From positions 1 through 64,000 of the forward strand of contig CAWIVF010000008.1 in the NCBI GenBank assembly GCA_963839535.1: DNA of 64,000 nt, in the 5' to 3' direction. Under the pieces are notes generated by a model. That model was not told the origin of the DNA. It saw nothing but the letters and a program-made list of their open reading frames with translations, and did not search any database. Every line of letters begins with the position of its first letter. Within the stretch, counting starts at the first letter, position 1. Below are positions 1-16,701 of the stretch, in pieces. Position numbers and translations under genes: made by a program. Origin of the DNA: RHKX01 sp963839535 (GTDB lineage: Bacteria; Actinomycetota; Thermoleophilia; Solirubrobacterales; 70-9).

Positions 1-1961
1 ACCTTGTCGGAGGGGTCGGCGATCGCGGTGTCGGTGCCCTTGCCGCAGTCGATGTCGTCCTTGCCCTTCCCGCCCGTGATCACATCGTCGCCGAAGCCGC
101 CGCGGAGGTTGTCGTTGCCGTCGCCCCCGTTGATCTCGTCGTCGTCACGACCACCCTTGACCCCATCGGCCCCGTCGCCGCCGGTGATGACGTCGTCGCC
201 GGCGCGGCCGCGGATCACGTCCGGGCCGGTGCCGCCGCTGACGGAGTCATTGCCGCCCCCCGCGATGCCGTGGTCGTTGCCCGAGGAGAGATCCATCTCG
301 TCGTCGCCGGGACCGGAGCCGAAGTCGTCGTCGCCCGAGCCGCCGTCCATGGTGTCGCTGCCGGCGTTGCCGCGACCGAGGTCGTCGTCCTCGTCACCGT
401 TGACGACGTCGTCGTCATCGCCACCGATCAAGCAGTCGTCGCCGGGCTTGCCGTTGAGGGTGTCGCTCCCGCCCATCCCGAGGATGATGTCGCTGCCGGT
501 GGTGCCGTCGACCGTCTCGCTCTCCTCGTTACCGGTGTAGGCCGACCCGACGATGGCCGGGTCGAGCGGGCAGACCTCCGTGAGGCGCGCCACCTCGACG
601 GAGCCGATGTCGGTGCCGTCGCTGGAGGCGTTGTTGGGCTCCTCCTGGTTGACCGTCCGGTCGAAGCCGCGCTGATCGGTCGTCAGGCCGTTCGCCATGC
701 CGGCGTCGATCGCCGGGCTCGAGAGCGCCGGCAGGTGGGTCCGTGTCGGTCCGCCGTTGTCGGTCAGCGGGCCGAGCTGCGGGTCGGTGCCGCGGATGTT
801 CGAGCCGGCCGGGCTCTCGATCACGATCGAGTCGTCGGCGTTCTCGACCAGGCTGTGGTCGAGGACGAAGTCCGCGTCCGAGGACGAGCCGCCGACGTTG
901 AGGTCGTTGGCTCCCGGCCCGCGGTGTTGTCGGCGACGATCGTGCTCGAGAGCGGCACGTTCGCGAACGGATCGGTGGCTCCCGTGGCCGCGTCGCCCGA
1001 CGCCCTGCGGCTGCTCAGCTCGTTGAAGACGAGGTTGATGCCGCCGCCCTCGACGTTCGCCTCGTTGTCGGCGATCGTCGTGTTGCCGATCTCGGCGAAG
1101 CCGCCGCTCGGCAGCGCGCCGGTGAGGGTCGGGGGCTCGTACGTGTTGGCGCGGCCGCGGATATGCGATGCCGCCGCCGCGCTGTGCGTCGTTGCCCGAC
1201 ACCGTCGAGTTGCTCATCGTCAGGGTTCCCGGGTCGCCCTCTCCGTCCGTAGAACGGGGTCGAAGCCGTAGAAGAAGATCCCGCCGCCATCGTTGTCGGC
1301 GTGGTTCCCGGAGATCGTGCTGTTGCGGATCTCCACCGAGCAGTACTTGTCGGCGAACGCAGCGATCCCGCCGCCGTCGTCGTCGCGCAACGCTGCCCGA
1401 GATCTCAGTCGACTCGACCACGAGCGTCGTGCCGTCGTTGTCGTTGCGCGGCTGAAGGGTGCATCGCTGTACACGACGACTGCGCCGCCGGGGCCCTCGT
1501 AGTATCCATCGGTGAGGGTGAGGCCGTCGAGCGTGACGTCGGCGTCGGCCTGGACCTCGAAGATCCGGCTCATAGGCGTCGCCGGAGATGATCACCTGGT
1601 CGGTCCCGGTGTCGGTGATGCTCAGGGCACCGTCGTCCTCGATGACGAGCTGGCCGCCCCCTGTGCCGAGGTGAATGGTGCCGCTGAGGCCGGTGGCGAA
1701 CGTGATGGTGTCCGCGGTCCCGTTGGTGTTGGCGTCGTCAACGGCGTCGCGGAGCGTGCACGTCGCGTCGCAGGTGCCGTCGCCGGCGTCGGTGAGTTGA
1801 TTGACCGAGAAGTTCGCGGCCTGCGCGGAGGGGGCGAAGAGGACGGTGGCCCCGAGCGCGGCGCCGGCTGCGAGGCTCGCGCGCTGGGCGCGGCGGGCGC
1901 TGCGGCGGCGGGATTCGGCTACGGCGCGGGCGTGGTTCCTGCGTAGTGCTCGAGCTGACAT
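1..1961 (-). CDS. Secreted beta-helix / RTX-repeat calcium-binding protein (C-terminus outside window, frame broken)
   Basis: Starts at an ATG preceded by GGAGG about eight bases upstream. The first ~45 residues are Arg-rich followed by an Ala-rich hydrophobic stretch ending near APSAQA, a signal peptide. Next come a CTLRDAV segment and short repeats of the type NSTISGN and NSTVSGND with GGGI, typical of right-handed parallel beta-helix surface proteins. The last ~200 visible residues are Gly/Asp nonapeptides such as GGSGDDDFG and GDDVITGG, which in RTX proteins bind Ca2+ outside the cell. The reading frame is interrupted several times between about 900 and 1575, probably by small indels. The protein runs off the left edge. 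A calcium-dependent surface or matrix role is inferred; no enzymatic domain is visible. Confidence 0.75.
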   Translation of the reverse strand, partial: MSARALRRNHARAVAESRRRSARRAQRASLAAGAALGATVLFAPSAQAANFSVNQLTDAGDGTCDATCTLRDAVDDANTNGTADTITFATGLSGTIHLGTGGGQLVIEDDGALSITDTGTDQVIISGDAYEPDLRGPGRRRRHARRPHPHRWILRGPRRRSRRVQRCTLQPRNDNDGTTLVVESTEISGSVARRRRRRDRCVRRQVLLGGDPQQHDLREPRRQRWRRDLLLRLRPRSTDGEGDPGTLTMSNSTVSGNDAQRGGGIAYPRPRQHVRAPDPHRRAAERRLRRDRQHDDRRQRGERRGRRHQPRLQRAEQPQGVGRRGHGSHRSVRERAALEHDRRRQHRGPGANDLNVGGSSSDADFVLDHSLVENADDSIVIESPAGSNIRGTDPQLGPLTDNGGPTRTHLPALSSPAIDAGMANGLTTDQRGFDRTVNQEEPNNASSDGTDIGSVEVARLTEVCPLDPAIVGSAYTGNEESETVDGTTGSDIILGMGGSDTLNGKPGDDCLIGGDDDDVVNGDEDDDLGRGNAGSDTMDGGSGDDDFGSGPGDDEMDLSSGNDHGIAGGGNDSVSGGTGPDVIRGRAGDDVITGGDGADGVKGGRDDDEINGGDGNDNLRGGFGDDVITGGKGKDDIDCGKGTDTAIADPSDK

Positions 1962-2045
1962 TTGACTTTGCCTCCCCAGGGACCGGACGCCTCATGCGCC
2001 ATTCGTCCACTTTCGGGGAAGATACTAAGGGGAAACGGGCATGGT

Positions 2046-2538
2046 GTGTGCAGATTGAACGACGGCTTCAGAATCGAAAGCGTCCGCGGTCGCGCCGAAG
2101 AGCACTCGGAGCGGATCCTCGCTTTCTGGGCCGAGCACGGCGGGCCGGAGGGGGAAGCGGCGCACGGGCGGCTCGCCGAGGTGCTCTGCCTGCTCTTCGA
2201 TCGCGGAGGGGAACCTGGCCGGGGTCAACTCCGTCTACACGGACCGGGTGGCGCCGATCGGGGGCCGGCGGTTCTGGGTCTATCGCTCCCTGCTGGACCC
2301 CGCGGTGGCCGTCGACTGCGGGCCGGCGATGATCGATGCGGCCCACGCCGCACTCCACGCGGAGTTCGCGGCCGGCGACGGGAGCGGGCCGATCGGGCTC
2401 TGCGTGCTCGTGGCGGACCCCGAGACGATCCGCCAGCGCCCCGAGACCGTCTGGCCGGGAGCCGGGCTGATCTACGCCGGCTACACGAGGGACGGCCGGC
2501 AGATCCGCCTCGGCTACTTCGAGGGCGCGCGGGTCTGA
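2046..2538 (+). CDS. Unknown protein, first of two tandem paralogues (one-base frameshift)
   Basis: About 163 residues once one extra G near 2208 is removed; the corrected segment reads DREGNLAGVNSVYTD. GTG at 2046 (reading MCRLNDGFRIES) is the best-placed start but has only a loose AGGGG far upstream; TTG at 2055 is an alternative. The middle of the protein, a strand followed by AGVNSVY and then a strand ending RFWVYRSLLDP, resembles the core strands of GNAT-type acyltransferases, but I cannot see a convincing acetyl-CoA loop. Its stop codon overlaps the ATG of the next gene (TGATG), and the two proteins align along their length, so they arose by duplication and are probably co-translated. 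Function unknown. Confidence 0.6.
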
Positions 2539-3054
2539 TGGCGGACGGCGAGCGGCGGCTCGAGCCCGGGCAGCGCATCGAGCTCCTCGCCGAGTCCGGG
2601 TCGGTCGACCCCGAGGCGATCGTCGCGATGTGGACGGACGCCGGAGCCCTGAGCGCGGAGGAGGCACGGCGGCGGGTGAAGGAGGTCCTGTTCGTCGCGG
2701 TCGACGAGACGCGACACCCCGATCGGGGTGTCGACCGTCCGCCTGATGACGATCGCTCAGCTGCGGATGGACCTCTGGTACTACCGGACCTTCGTCGCCC
2801 CCGCCCACCGCACCGGCAGCCTCGCCTGGCTCCTCATGTTCAGCTCGCGCGACCACCTGCGCGAACTGCACCGCAGCGGCGCCGACACCCGGGGGGCGGG
2901 TTTGTTCATGGCCGTGCAGAACGAGGGGCTGAAGCGGACCCGCGACGCGGCGATCTGGCCGGCGAGCGGGTTCACCTTCGTCGGCGAGGACTCGGCCGGT
3001 GCTCACCTGCGGGTGCTCTGGTTCCCCGGGACGGAGGCGCCGGGACCCGGCTAG
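2538..3054 (+). CDS. Unknown protein, second of two tandem paralogues (two-base frameshift)
   Basis: About 172 residues if a lost CG pair near 2712 is restored, giving VDETRDTPIGVSTV. It shares with the preceding gene the order: helix with W (VAMWTDAG), a conserved EVLFVAVDE strand, a strand with GVSTV, and LWYYRTFVAPAHR. The C-terminal half (LLMFSSRDHLRELH ... GLFMAVQNEGLK) is in one clean frame up to the TAG. A GNAT-like fold is possible, but this is a resemblance only. It overlaps its upstream neighbour by one base, which suggests translational coupling. Downstream lie about 200 bases without a recognisable gene before the next start codon. Confidence 0.6.
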
Positions 3055-3261
3055 GCAGCGAGTCTGCAGGGGGCGGCGCCGCAAGCGGACCGGGCGGCGT
3101 CAGTGCTTAGAGTGTGCGGACCGGCGGTCAGGAGGATCGGGGCAGGATGCCGGTGGAGAAGTTGGTGGAGAGTTGATGAGATCCGGCGAGACCAGCGGTC
3201 CCCACGGGCGGCATCGAACCCATGCTCCGATCGACGCCCCTCGCGAGAGGTTGCGGCGGCG

Positions 3262-4460
3262 ATGAAGCGGCCGGGCTGGCTCGGCGGCGGATCGAGCGAG
3301 GGGAAGGGCGAAGACGAGGCGGGCGGAGGCGCCCGAGCGCGCGCCCGCGACGGCGAGGACCAGAAGGTTTCGGTGCCGTTCGGCAAGCAAGCCCCCCCGC
3401 CGAGGGCCAAGGCGAAGTCCGCGGCGAAGGAGAAGCCCAAGCCGAAGATCGAAGGCCGAAGCCCAGCCCGAAGGCGGACGAAGCCGCGACGGAGCCGCGA
3501 CGGCTGCTCGCTCGGCGGGTTCGCGAGGCCGCGGAGGACAAGCCCTCCGAGGATGCTTCGCAGCGCGCGGCGAAGCGCCGGCGCGCGCGGACGGCGAAGG
3601 AGCCGCCCAAGGACGCCGGGAAGGGACGCAAGGAACGTGCACCAGTGGCGCGCGCGAAGGCGGCGGAGGCGCGCGGAGTCGTCGGCAGCACCCTCAAGGA
3701 GGGGACGGAGGAGACCCGCAAGCGCACGCGCGAGGCCGCACCCGGGCTCGCGGCCGGCGTGCTGAAGCTCCTCGGCGCCCTCTTCGCGGTCTTCTTCAAC
3801 CTCGTCGCCTTCGTCCTCAACCTCCTGATCGGGATCGGCTCGATCGTGGCGGGCCCGGGGCGCGCTCTGCTCGGCCGGGCGCGGAAGGCCGTCGACTCGC
3901 TCTCGCGCCTGCTCACCCCGGCGCGGGCGCTGGCGCTGGTGGTGGCCGGGGCGGCGGTCCTGCTCGCCCTCTCCCAGTTCGCCGACTACCGCAGCATCAC
4001 GATCAGCACCGACGCCTACTCCGCCGTGGAGACGGTCGCCCCGGCCCCGGAGGTGGAGCGCGACGCCACCGGCGACCCCCACTCCTACGTCTTCGTCCCG
4101 GTCGCGGTGGTCGCGCTCCTCCTGCTGGCCGCCGCGCTGCGGGGACGCTGGAAGCTCTGCCGCCTGATCGCCCTCGGCGGGATCGCGGCGATCGTCGTCG
4201 GGCTCCTGGTCGACCGGCCGGCGGGCCTCGACGTCGGGACGACCGCACAGCGCTTCGACGGGGCCGAGGGCCAGCTCCTCGGCGGCTTCTACGCGCAGCT
4301 CTTCGCCGGACTCGTGCTGGCGCTGACCGCACTGCTGCTGGCCCGGGAGCTGCGCCTCCAGGCGGCTGAGCGCCCGGCCCGGGCGACCGGCGCAGCGGCC
4401 GATGAGAAGCGCGTGCGGCTGCAACGTCCGCGCCGCGGAACCGAGGAGGCCCGAGCGTGA
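3262..4460 (+). CDS. Four-helix membrane protein with long charged N-terminal region (frameshift near 3455)
   Basis: Start chosen at the ATG preceded by GAGAGG (reading MKRPGWLGGGSS); the N-terminal ~65 residues are in a different frame from the rest, so one base is missing near 3455. Restored length is about 399 residues. Residues 1 to ~165 are Lys/Arg/Ala/Pro-rich with no hydrophobic segments, likely cytoplasmic. Then follow a long hydrophobic hairpin (LLGALFAVFFNLVAFVLNLL), a segment around ALALVVAGAAVLLALSQF, and further membrane spans separated by a short outside loop (ITISTDAYSAVETV). The stop overlaps the GTG of the next gene, which has the same span-loop-span design. No known family recognised. 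Confidence 0.7.
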
Positions 4461-5083
4461 GCCGCCTCCCCCGCGCCGAGCTGATCCTGCCCGTCGTCAT
4501 CCTCGTCGCGGGGGTGATGCTCGGCATCTCGCAGTACATGACGATCTTCGAGCTCACGCCGCCCGGCGGCGAACCGCTGCGGGAGCAGACGGCCTCCGAC
4601 CAGCACGGCTGGGCCCTGCTGATGCTCACGATGTTCTCCCTCCTCACCGCCGCCGTCGCGGTCTTCCGCGGCGTCCGCGTCGCTGCCTACGCGTGCGCGG
4701 CCTTCAGCATCGCCGCGCTGCTGCTCTTCCTGCTCATCGATCTGCCCGACGCCGGCAAGCTCGGCGACCTCGAGGACGAGGTCTTCGGCCTCGCCAGCGT
4801 CCGCACCGAGCCGCAGCTCGGGTTCTGGATGGAGGCCGTCAGCGTCGTCGTCCTCGCTCTGGCCGCGGGCGCCCTCGCCACCCTGACCCCCGACCAGCTC
4901 CGCGCCCTGCCCGTCTGGCTCAGCAGCGATCAGCGCGACCCGGCGAAGGCCCCCCCCCGCCGCCCCAAGTCAGAACCCTTCGACTTCGAGGCCGTGGACG
5001 CCGCGGAGGCAAAGAAGCAACAGCGCCGCACCCGCTTCAAGCGCCCAAAGAAGTCAGCGCAGCCCTCCGAACCAAGCTCTTAG
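4457..5083 (+). CDS. Small four-span membrane protein, partner or paralogue of the upstream membrane gene
   Basis: 208 residues from a GTG that overlaps the upstream stop (GTGA). Four hydrophobic segments are visible: ELILPVVILVAGVMLGISQY, WALLMLTMFSLLTAAVAVF, AAYACAAFSIAALLLFLLI and AVSVVVLALAAGALATL, with a loop of about 25 residues after the first span and a basic cytoplasmic tail of ~45 residues (RRPKSEPFDFEA ... RFKRPKKSAQ). The motif hydrophobic-SQ(F/Y)-loop and the DLPDAGKL/DRPAGLDV loop occur in both this protein and its neighbour, so the two probably derive from one ancestor. Function unknown; a two-component membrane assembly is inference from overlap and similarity. Confidence 0.75.
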   Translation: MSRLPRAELILPVVILVAGVMLGISQYMTIFELTPPGGEPLREQTASDQHGWALLMLTMFSLLTAAVAVFRGVRVAAYACAAFSIAALLLFLLIDLPDAGKLGDLEDEVFGLASVRTEPQLGFWMEAVSVVVLALAAGALATLTPDQLRALPVWLSSDQRDPAKAPPRRPKSEPFDFEAVDAAEAKKQQRRTRFKRPKKSAQPSEPSS

Positions 5084-5148
5084 GAGCCGAGCCGGCGAGT
5101 CGCTAAGCAGTCCGCCTGAGATCGAACGGCGAGGCTGAGAGCGCGTCG

Positions 5149-5212
5149 GATCAAGGACGCAGGAGGCGGCGATCTGACGAGTCGCGGAGTGCGCTGATCA
5201 AGGACGCAGGAG
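5149..5212. repeat. Two direct copies of a 17-base word
   Basis: GATCAAGGACGCAGGAG occurs at 5149-5165 and again at 5196-5212, 47 bases apart, in the gap between the membrane genes and the end of rpsG. The copies are identical. No open reading frame uses them. Purpose unknown. Confidence 0.8.
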
Positions 5213-5243
5213 CCGATGCTGCCGAAGGGCAGTGAGGCGACGA

Positions 5244-5270
5244 GGACGCAGAGCAGCGTGCTCTGCGTCC
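5244..5270. terminator. Perfect 12-bp hairpin between convergent genes
   Basis: GGACGCAGAGCA (5244-5255) pairs perfectly with TGCTCTGCGTCC (5259-5270) around a GCG loop. It lies 7 bases beyond the rpsG stop on the minus strand and faces the end of the plus-strand membrane genes. There is no U-tract, as is common for actinobacterial terminators. Confidence 0.6.
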
Positions 5271-5277
5271 GCCAGAT

Positions 5278-5745
5278 TTACCAGCGGTAGTGGGCGAAGG
5301 CTTTGTTCGCCTGCGCCATGCGGTAGATGTCGTCCTTGCGCTTGTAGGCGCCGCCCTGCTGGGAGCTGGCGTCCATGATCTCGCGGGCGAGGCGCTCCGA
5401 CATCGACTTCTCGTTGCGGTTGCGGGCGAAGTTGACGAGCCAGCGGACGGCGAGGGTGCGGGCGCGGCGCTGGGGGACCTCGACGGGGACCTGGTAGGTG
5501 GCGCCGCCGACGCGACGGGACTTGACCTCGAGGACCGGGGTCAGCTCCTTGATGGCGTCGTCGAGGACGTCGGTGGGGGTGCGGCCGCTGCGCTCGCCGA
5601 CGATCGCGAGGGCGTCGTAGACGATCCGCTCGGCGGTGGACTTCTTGCCGTGCAGCATCACCTTGTTGGTGACCTGCTGGACGAGCCGGCTGCGGTAGCG
5701 CGAATCGGGCGCGGGGGTACGAAGGGTGGCGCGGTTACGTCTCAT
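5278..5745 (-). CDS. rpsG: 30S ribosomal protein S7
   Basis: 155 residues, normal bacterial length. S7 binds the 3' major domain of 16S rRNA, nucleates 30S head assembly and contacts E-site tRNA. Family signatures include LVQQVTNKVMLHGKKSTAE and the C-terminal GGAYKRKDDIYRMAQANKAFAHYRW type ending. It follows rpsL by 10 bases, the usual str order, but there is no fusA or tuf downstream; instead a hairpin and two opposed membrane genes follow. The ATG lacks a strong ribosome-binding site, so coupling to rpsL is likely. Confidence 0.97.
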   Translation of the reverse strand: MRRNRATLRTPAPDSRYRSRLVQQVTNKVMLHGKKSTAERIVYDALAIVGERSGRTPTDVLDDAIKELTPVLEVKSRRVGGATYQVPVEVPQRRARTLAVRWLVNFARNRNEKSMSERLAREIMDASSQQGGAYKRKDDIYRMAQANKAFAHYRW

Positions 5746-5755
5746 GGGAAGTGGG

Positions 5756-6151
5756 TCAGGAGGCCTTGACGCCGTACATCGAGCGCGACTGCTTGCGCTC
5801 GGAGACGCCGGAGGCGTCGAGCGTTCCGCGCACGACCTTGTAGCGGACGCCGGGAAGATCCTTGACGCGACCGCCGCGGACGAGCACGACGGAGTGCTCC
5901 TGCAGGTTGTGGCCCTCGCCGGGGATGTAGGAGGTGACCTCCATGCCGTTGGTGAGCCTGACGCGGGCGACCTTGCGCAGCGCGGAGTTCGGCTTCTTCG
6001 GCGTGGCGGTGTAGACGCGGGTGCAGACGCCCCGGCGCTGCGGCGCGGCGGTGCGGGCCTTGCGACCCTGGCCGGACTTGAGGCCGGGGGTCGAGACCTT
6101 CTTGCGGGGGGTCTTGCGACCCTTGCGAACGAGTTGACTGGTGGTCGGCAC
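5756..6151 (-). CDS. rpsL: 30S ribosomal protein S12
   Basis: 131 residues from a GTG start (reading MPTTSQLVRKGRKTPRKK), the conserved S12 N-terminus; the longer upstream open frame is not conserved. S12 sits at the decoding centre. The two loops that carry streptomycin-resistance substitutions read TPKKPNSALRK and VKDLPGVRY, both with the wild-type lysine. The gene is first of a two-gene unit with rpsG. Its short upstream region (about 50 bases) is shared with a divergent HAD gene. Confidence 0.97.
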   Translation of the reverse strand: MPTTSQLVRKGRKTPRKKVSTPGLKSGQGRKARTAAPQRRGVCTRVYTATPKKPNSALRKVARVRLTNGMEVTSYIPGEGHNLQEHSVVLVRGGRVKDLPGVRYKVVRGTLDASGVSERKQSRSMYGVKAS

Positions 6152-6187
6152 GGCGGCGAATGGTAGCGGTCGAGCGGTTGGGGTGAC

Positions 6188-6193
6188 TAGTCT
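6188..6193 (+). promoter_or_regulatory. -10 hexamer for a leaderless HAD gene
   Basis: TAGTCT ends seven bases before the ATG at 6201, so the transcript would start at or next to the start codon. No clear -35 is visible. Confidence 0.4.
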
Positions 6194-6200
6194 GGCCGCA

Positions 6201-6701
6201 ATGGGCACCGAGAGCAGTGGCGATCGACCGGTCCTCGCGGTCGACGTCGACGGCGTCATCAGCCTGTTCGGATTCGACGAGCCGATCGAGCAGGCGCCCT
6301 GCAAGTTCCAGCTGATCGACGGCATGGCTCACTGCATCTCGCTCGAGGTCGGCGAGCGACTGCGCCGGCTCGCTCCCTACTACGAGATGGTCTGGGCGAC
6401 GGGCTGGGAGGACCGCGCCAACGAATATCTCCTGCATCTGCTGGGTCTCCAGTCGCTGCCCGTGATCCGGTTCGGCAACAACGCGAAGTTCGGCAGCGCC
6501 CACTGGAAGCTCGATCCGATCGAGCGCTACGCCGCCGGTCGCCGCCTCGCCTGGATCGACGACTCGCTCGACGAGACCTGCCGCGAATGGGCCCGGGAGC
6601 GCCCCGAGCCGACCCTCCTCATCCCGACCGAACCCACCCTCGGCCTGCAGGACGACGACGTCCGCACGCTGATGGATTGGGCGGCCGGAGTGCCTGGCTA
6701 G
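6201..6701 (+). CDS. HAD-like phosphatase-fold protein
   Basis: 166 residues from the ATG reading MGTESSGDRP. HAD motif I is visible as VLAVDVDGVI (DxD nucleophile pair) near residue 11, motif II as MVWATGWEDRAN near residue 72, a basic HWKLDPIERYA stretch as candidate motif III and LAWIDDSLDE as motif IV near residue 120. There is no large cap domain, and the arrangement matches small HAD proteins found next to RNA-repair or unknown genes in actinobacteria. It is cytoplasmic; the substrate cannot be told. The start follows a -10 hexamer by seven bases, so it is probably leaderless. It sits divergently to rpsL. Confidence 0.8.
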   Translation: MGTESSGDRPVLAVDVDGVISLFGFDEPIEQAPCKFQLIDGMAHCISLEVGERLRRLAPYYEMVWATGWEDRANEYLLHLLGLQSLPVIRFGNNAKFGSAHWKLDPIERYAAGRRLAWIDDSLDETCREWARERPEPTLLIPTEPTLGLQDDDVRTLMDWAAGVPG

Positions 6702-6715
6702 ACTGCTCTCAGGTC

Positions 6716-7030
6716 ATGGACGAGGGACTCGCAACGATGATCTTCATGGGCCTGGTCCTGAAGATCCCGGTGGTCGGCGCCGCCTGGCTGATCTGGCATG
6801 CGATCCGCTCCGAGCCCGATCCCGCCGAGGCGCTCGGCGATGACGGTGGCTCGTCCGACAACCGTCACTTCCGCCGGGAGCCGAAGCGCCCCCGCGACCC
6901 GAGGCGCGGTCCCCACACGCCCGGCTCGCTGCCGATCCCCTGCCCCGAGGACGACGGCGCCCTCCGCGTCCACCGCGGTCCCGCCCGACCTCGGATCGCG
7001 CTGGGCACCGCCGAAGAGCACCGCCGCTGA
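6716..7030 (+). CDS. Small single-span membrane protein of unknown function
   Basis: 104 residues. One N-terminal hydrophobic span (MIFMGLVLKIPVVGAAWLIW) is followed by a short helix with PDPAEALGDDGG and then a Pro/Arg-rich cytoplasmic tail (REPKRPRDPRRGPH). The start lies 14 bases after the HAD stop codon and the stop overlaps the next coding frame, so the three plus-strand genes probably form one transcript. No enzymatic motif. Function unknown. Confidence 0.65.
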   Translation: MDEGLATMIFMGLVLKIPVVGAAWLIWHAIRSEPDPAEALGDDGGSSDNRHFRREPKRPRDPRRGPHTPGSLPIPCPEDDGALRVHRGPARPRIALGTAEEHRR

Positions 7031-8936
7031 CCGCCCAGCCCGCCGAGGCCGCGCGCCTGGAGCGCCCCATCTTCATCGTCGCGCCCCCCTGCTCGGGCGC
7101 CGACAGCCGTCGGCGCGCGCGCTCGCCATGGCGCCGGCCGCGATCACGCTGCCGGAGGGCTTCGACGGGATCCTCGAGGGGTTCCCCGCGCTCCGCACCG
7201 CGAGCCGCGGCTGGGACACCGACAGGCTGACCTCGGGAGACCTCAATCGGGATCTCGCCGACCGCATCAGGGCGGCCGTCGGGGCGGCGGCCGCCGAACA
7301 CGCAGGCGAGGCCCCGGCGGACGCGCCGGTGCGGCTCGTCGACGCCACCGACGCGGACGCCCTGCGGATCACCTTCCTGGCCGGCCTCTTCCCGCGCGCG
7401 ACCTTCGTCTACCTGCATCGCGAGCCGGAGGAGACGCTCGGCGAGATGCTCGCCGCCTGGGAATCGGGTGAGCGCGTCACCCATCCCGACCTGCCCGACT
7501 GGGACGGACGGCCGTGGTCGCTGCCGCTCACGCCCGAGTGGCGGCGTCTCGCCGGCGCATCCCTCGCCGAGATCGTCGCCGCGCAGTGGAACGCGACGAT
7601 GCGGGTCCTGCTGGCCGACCTCGACCGCCTTGCCGCGGACCGCTGGTGCGTCGTCGAGCGCGCGGCGCTGCTCGCCGACCCCGCGGCCGAGATCGCCCGG
7701 GTCGCCGAGTTCGCCGACCTCGACCTCGGTGGCGCCGACCCCGCTGGGCTCATCCGCGAATCGAGCACACCTGCGGCGGATCGCAGCGACGAGCTGGCCC
7801 CGGTGCTGGGCACCACGGCCGAGGCGGCCGCCGAGGCACGCGACTTAATTGCGCAACCTCTCCGTTCCCAGAGCGCGGCGCCGCCGGACCCGAACTCCCC
7901 GACCGAGTCGCCCCTGCGCAGCGTCAACAGCTCGAACCTGCCGGACATCCTCGATCAGCTGGGCTCCTCGCTGCTCGTCAGCACCTACCAGACCGGCAAG
8001 GTCGTCTGCGTCCGCCGCGAGGGGACCGCCCTGAACACGCACTTCCGGCAGTTCGACAGCCCGATGGGCCTGGCCTGGAAGGGCGGCCGGCTCGCGGTCG
8101 GCTCGAAGACCCAGGTCCTCGAGTACCGCGACGTCCCCAGCGTCGCCGCGAAGCTGGAGCCGCCGGGCAGCCACGATGCCTGCTTCGTCCCGCGGCGCTC
8201 GCACTTCACCGGCGACATCCGGATCCACGACGTCGCCTTCGCCGGGGACGAGCTCTGGTTCGTCGCCACGAGGTTCTCCTGCCTGGCCACCCTCGACGCC
8301 GACCACAGCTTCGTGCCGCGGTGGAGCCCGCCGTTCATCACCGCTCTCGCCGCCGAGGACCGCTGCCACCTGAACGGGCTCTGCGTGGTCGACGACCAGG
8401 TCCGCTACGTCACCGCCCTCGGGATCAGCGACGAGGCGGGTGGGTGGCGGCAGAACAAGGCCCGGGGCGGCGTGATCCTCGACGTCCCCTCCGGTGAGAC
8501 GGTCGCCGACGGGCTCTCGATGCCGCACTCGCCGCGCTGGTACCGCGACCGCCTCTGGGTGCTGGAGTCGGGGGAGGGCGCGATCGGCGTCGTCGACACG
8601 GACACCGGCACGGTCGAGACCGTCGCTCAGCTCCCCGGCTTCACCCGCGGGCTCTCCTTCGCCGGGCCGCTGGCGTTCGTCGGCCTCTCCGAGGTGCGCG
8701 AGTCGACCACCTTCGGCGGCCTGCCGCTGACCGGCCGTCTCGAGGAGCGCCAGTGCGGCGTCTGGGTGGTCAACATCGAGACCGGTCAGACCGTCGCGAT
8801 GCTGCGCTTCGAGGACCTGGTCGAGGAGATCTTCGAGGTCCTCTTCCTCCCCGGGATCCGCTTCCCGGAGATCGCCGAGTTCGCCTCGACGGCGGCGGAG
8901 ACGACCTTCGTCGTCCCCGACGCCGCCCTGCGCTGA
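7027..8936 (+). CDS. Sulfotransferase-like domain fused to a TIGR03032-type beta-propeller-like domain (frameshift near 7106)
   Basis: About 636 residues if one base is restored near 7106. The N-terminus reads RPIFIVAPPCSG and then, in the next frame, ARALAMAPAAITLPEG: this matches the 5'-phosphosulfate-binding loop region of sulfotransferases, although the usual PPRSGT(S/T) loop is degraded here to PPCSGAD. TFVYLHREPEETLGEMLAAW near residue 120 matches the 3'-phosphate-binding strand. From about residue 310 onward (SSNLPDILDQLGSSLLVSTY, CRFDSPMG-like blades, HDVAFAGDELWFV, HLNGLCVVDDQVRYVTA, FLPGIRFPEI) the sequence matches the uncharacterised TIGR03032 family. No ATG or GTG precedes the loop; the CTG overlapping the upstream stop is only a placeholder start. 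Confidence 0.65.
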
Positions 8937-8939
8937 GCC

Positions 8940-13022
<4,083 letters not shown>

Positions 13023-13085
13023 TCTGCGGCTCCTAGCCTTGACTCGTTAAATCGTTCGTCCCTGCGGGCGGGTTCCCCCGTTACC

Positions 13086-16610
<3,525 letters not shown>

Positions 16611-16701
16611 GTCGGGCGACTCCTCAGGAAGTCTCGGGGGTGGTCGGAATGCACGCGGCTCGAACAGGCAGGCAACGAGCGGAGCCAACGCGCGACGACC
16701 C

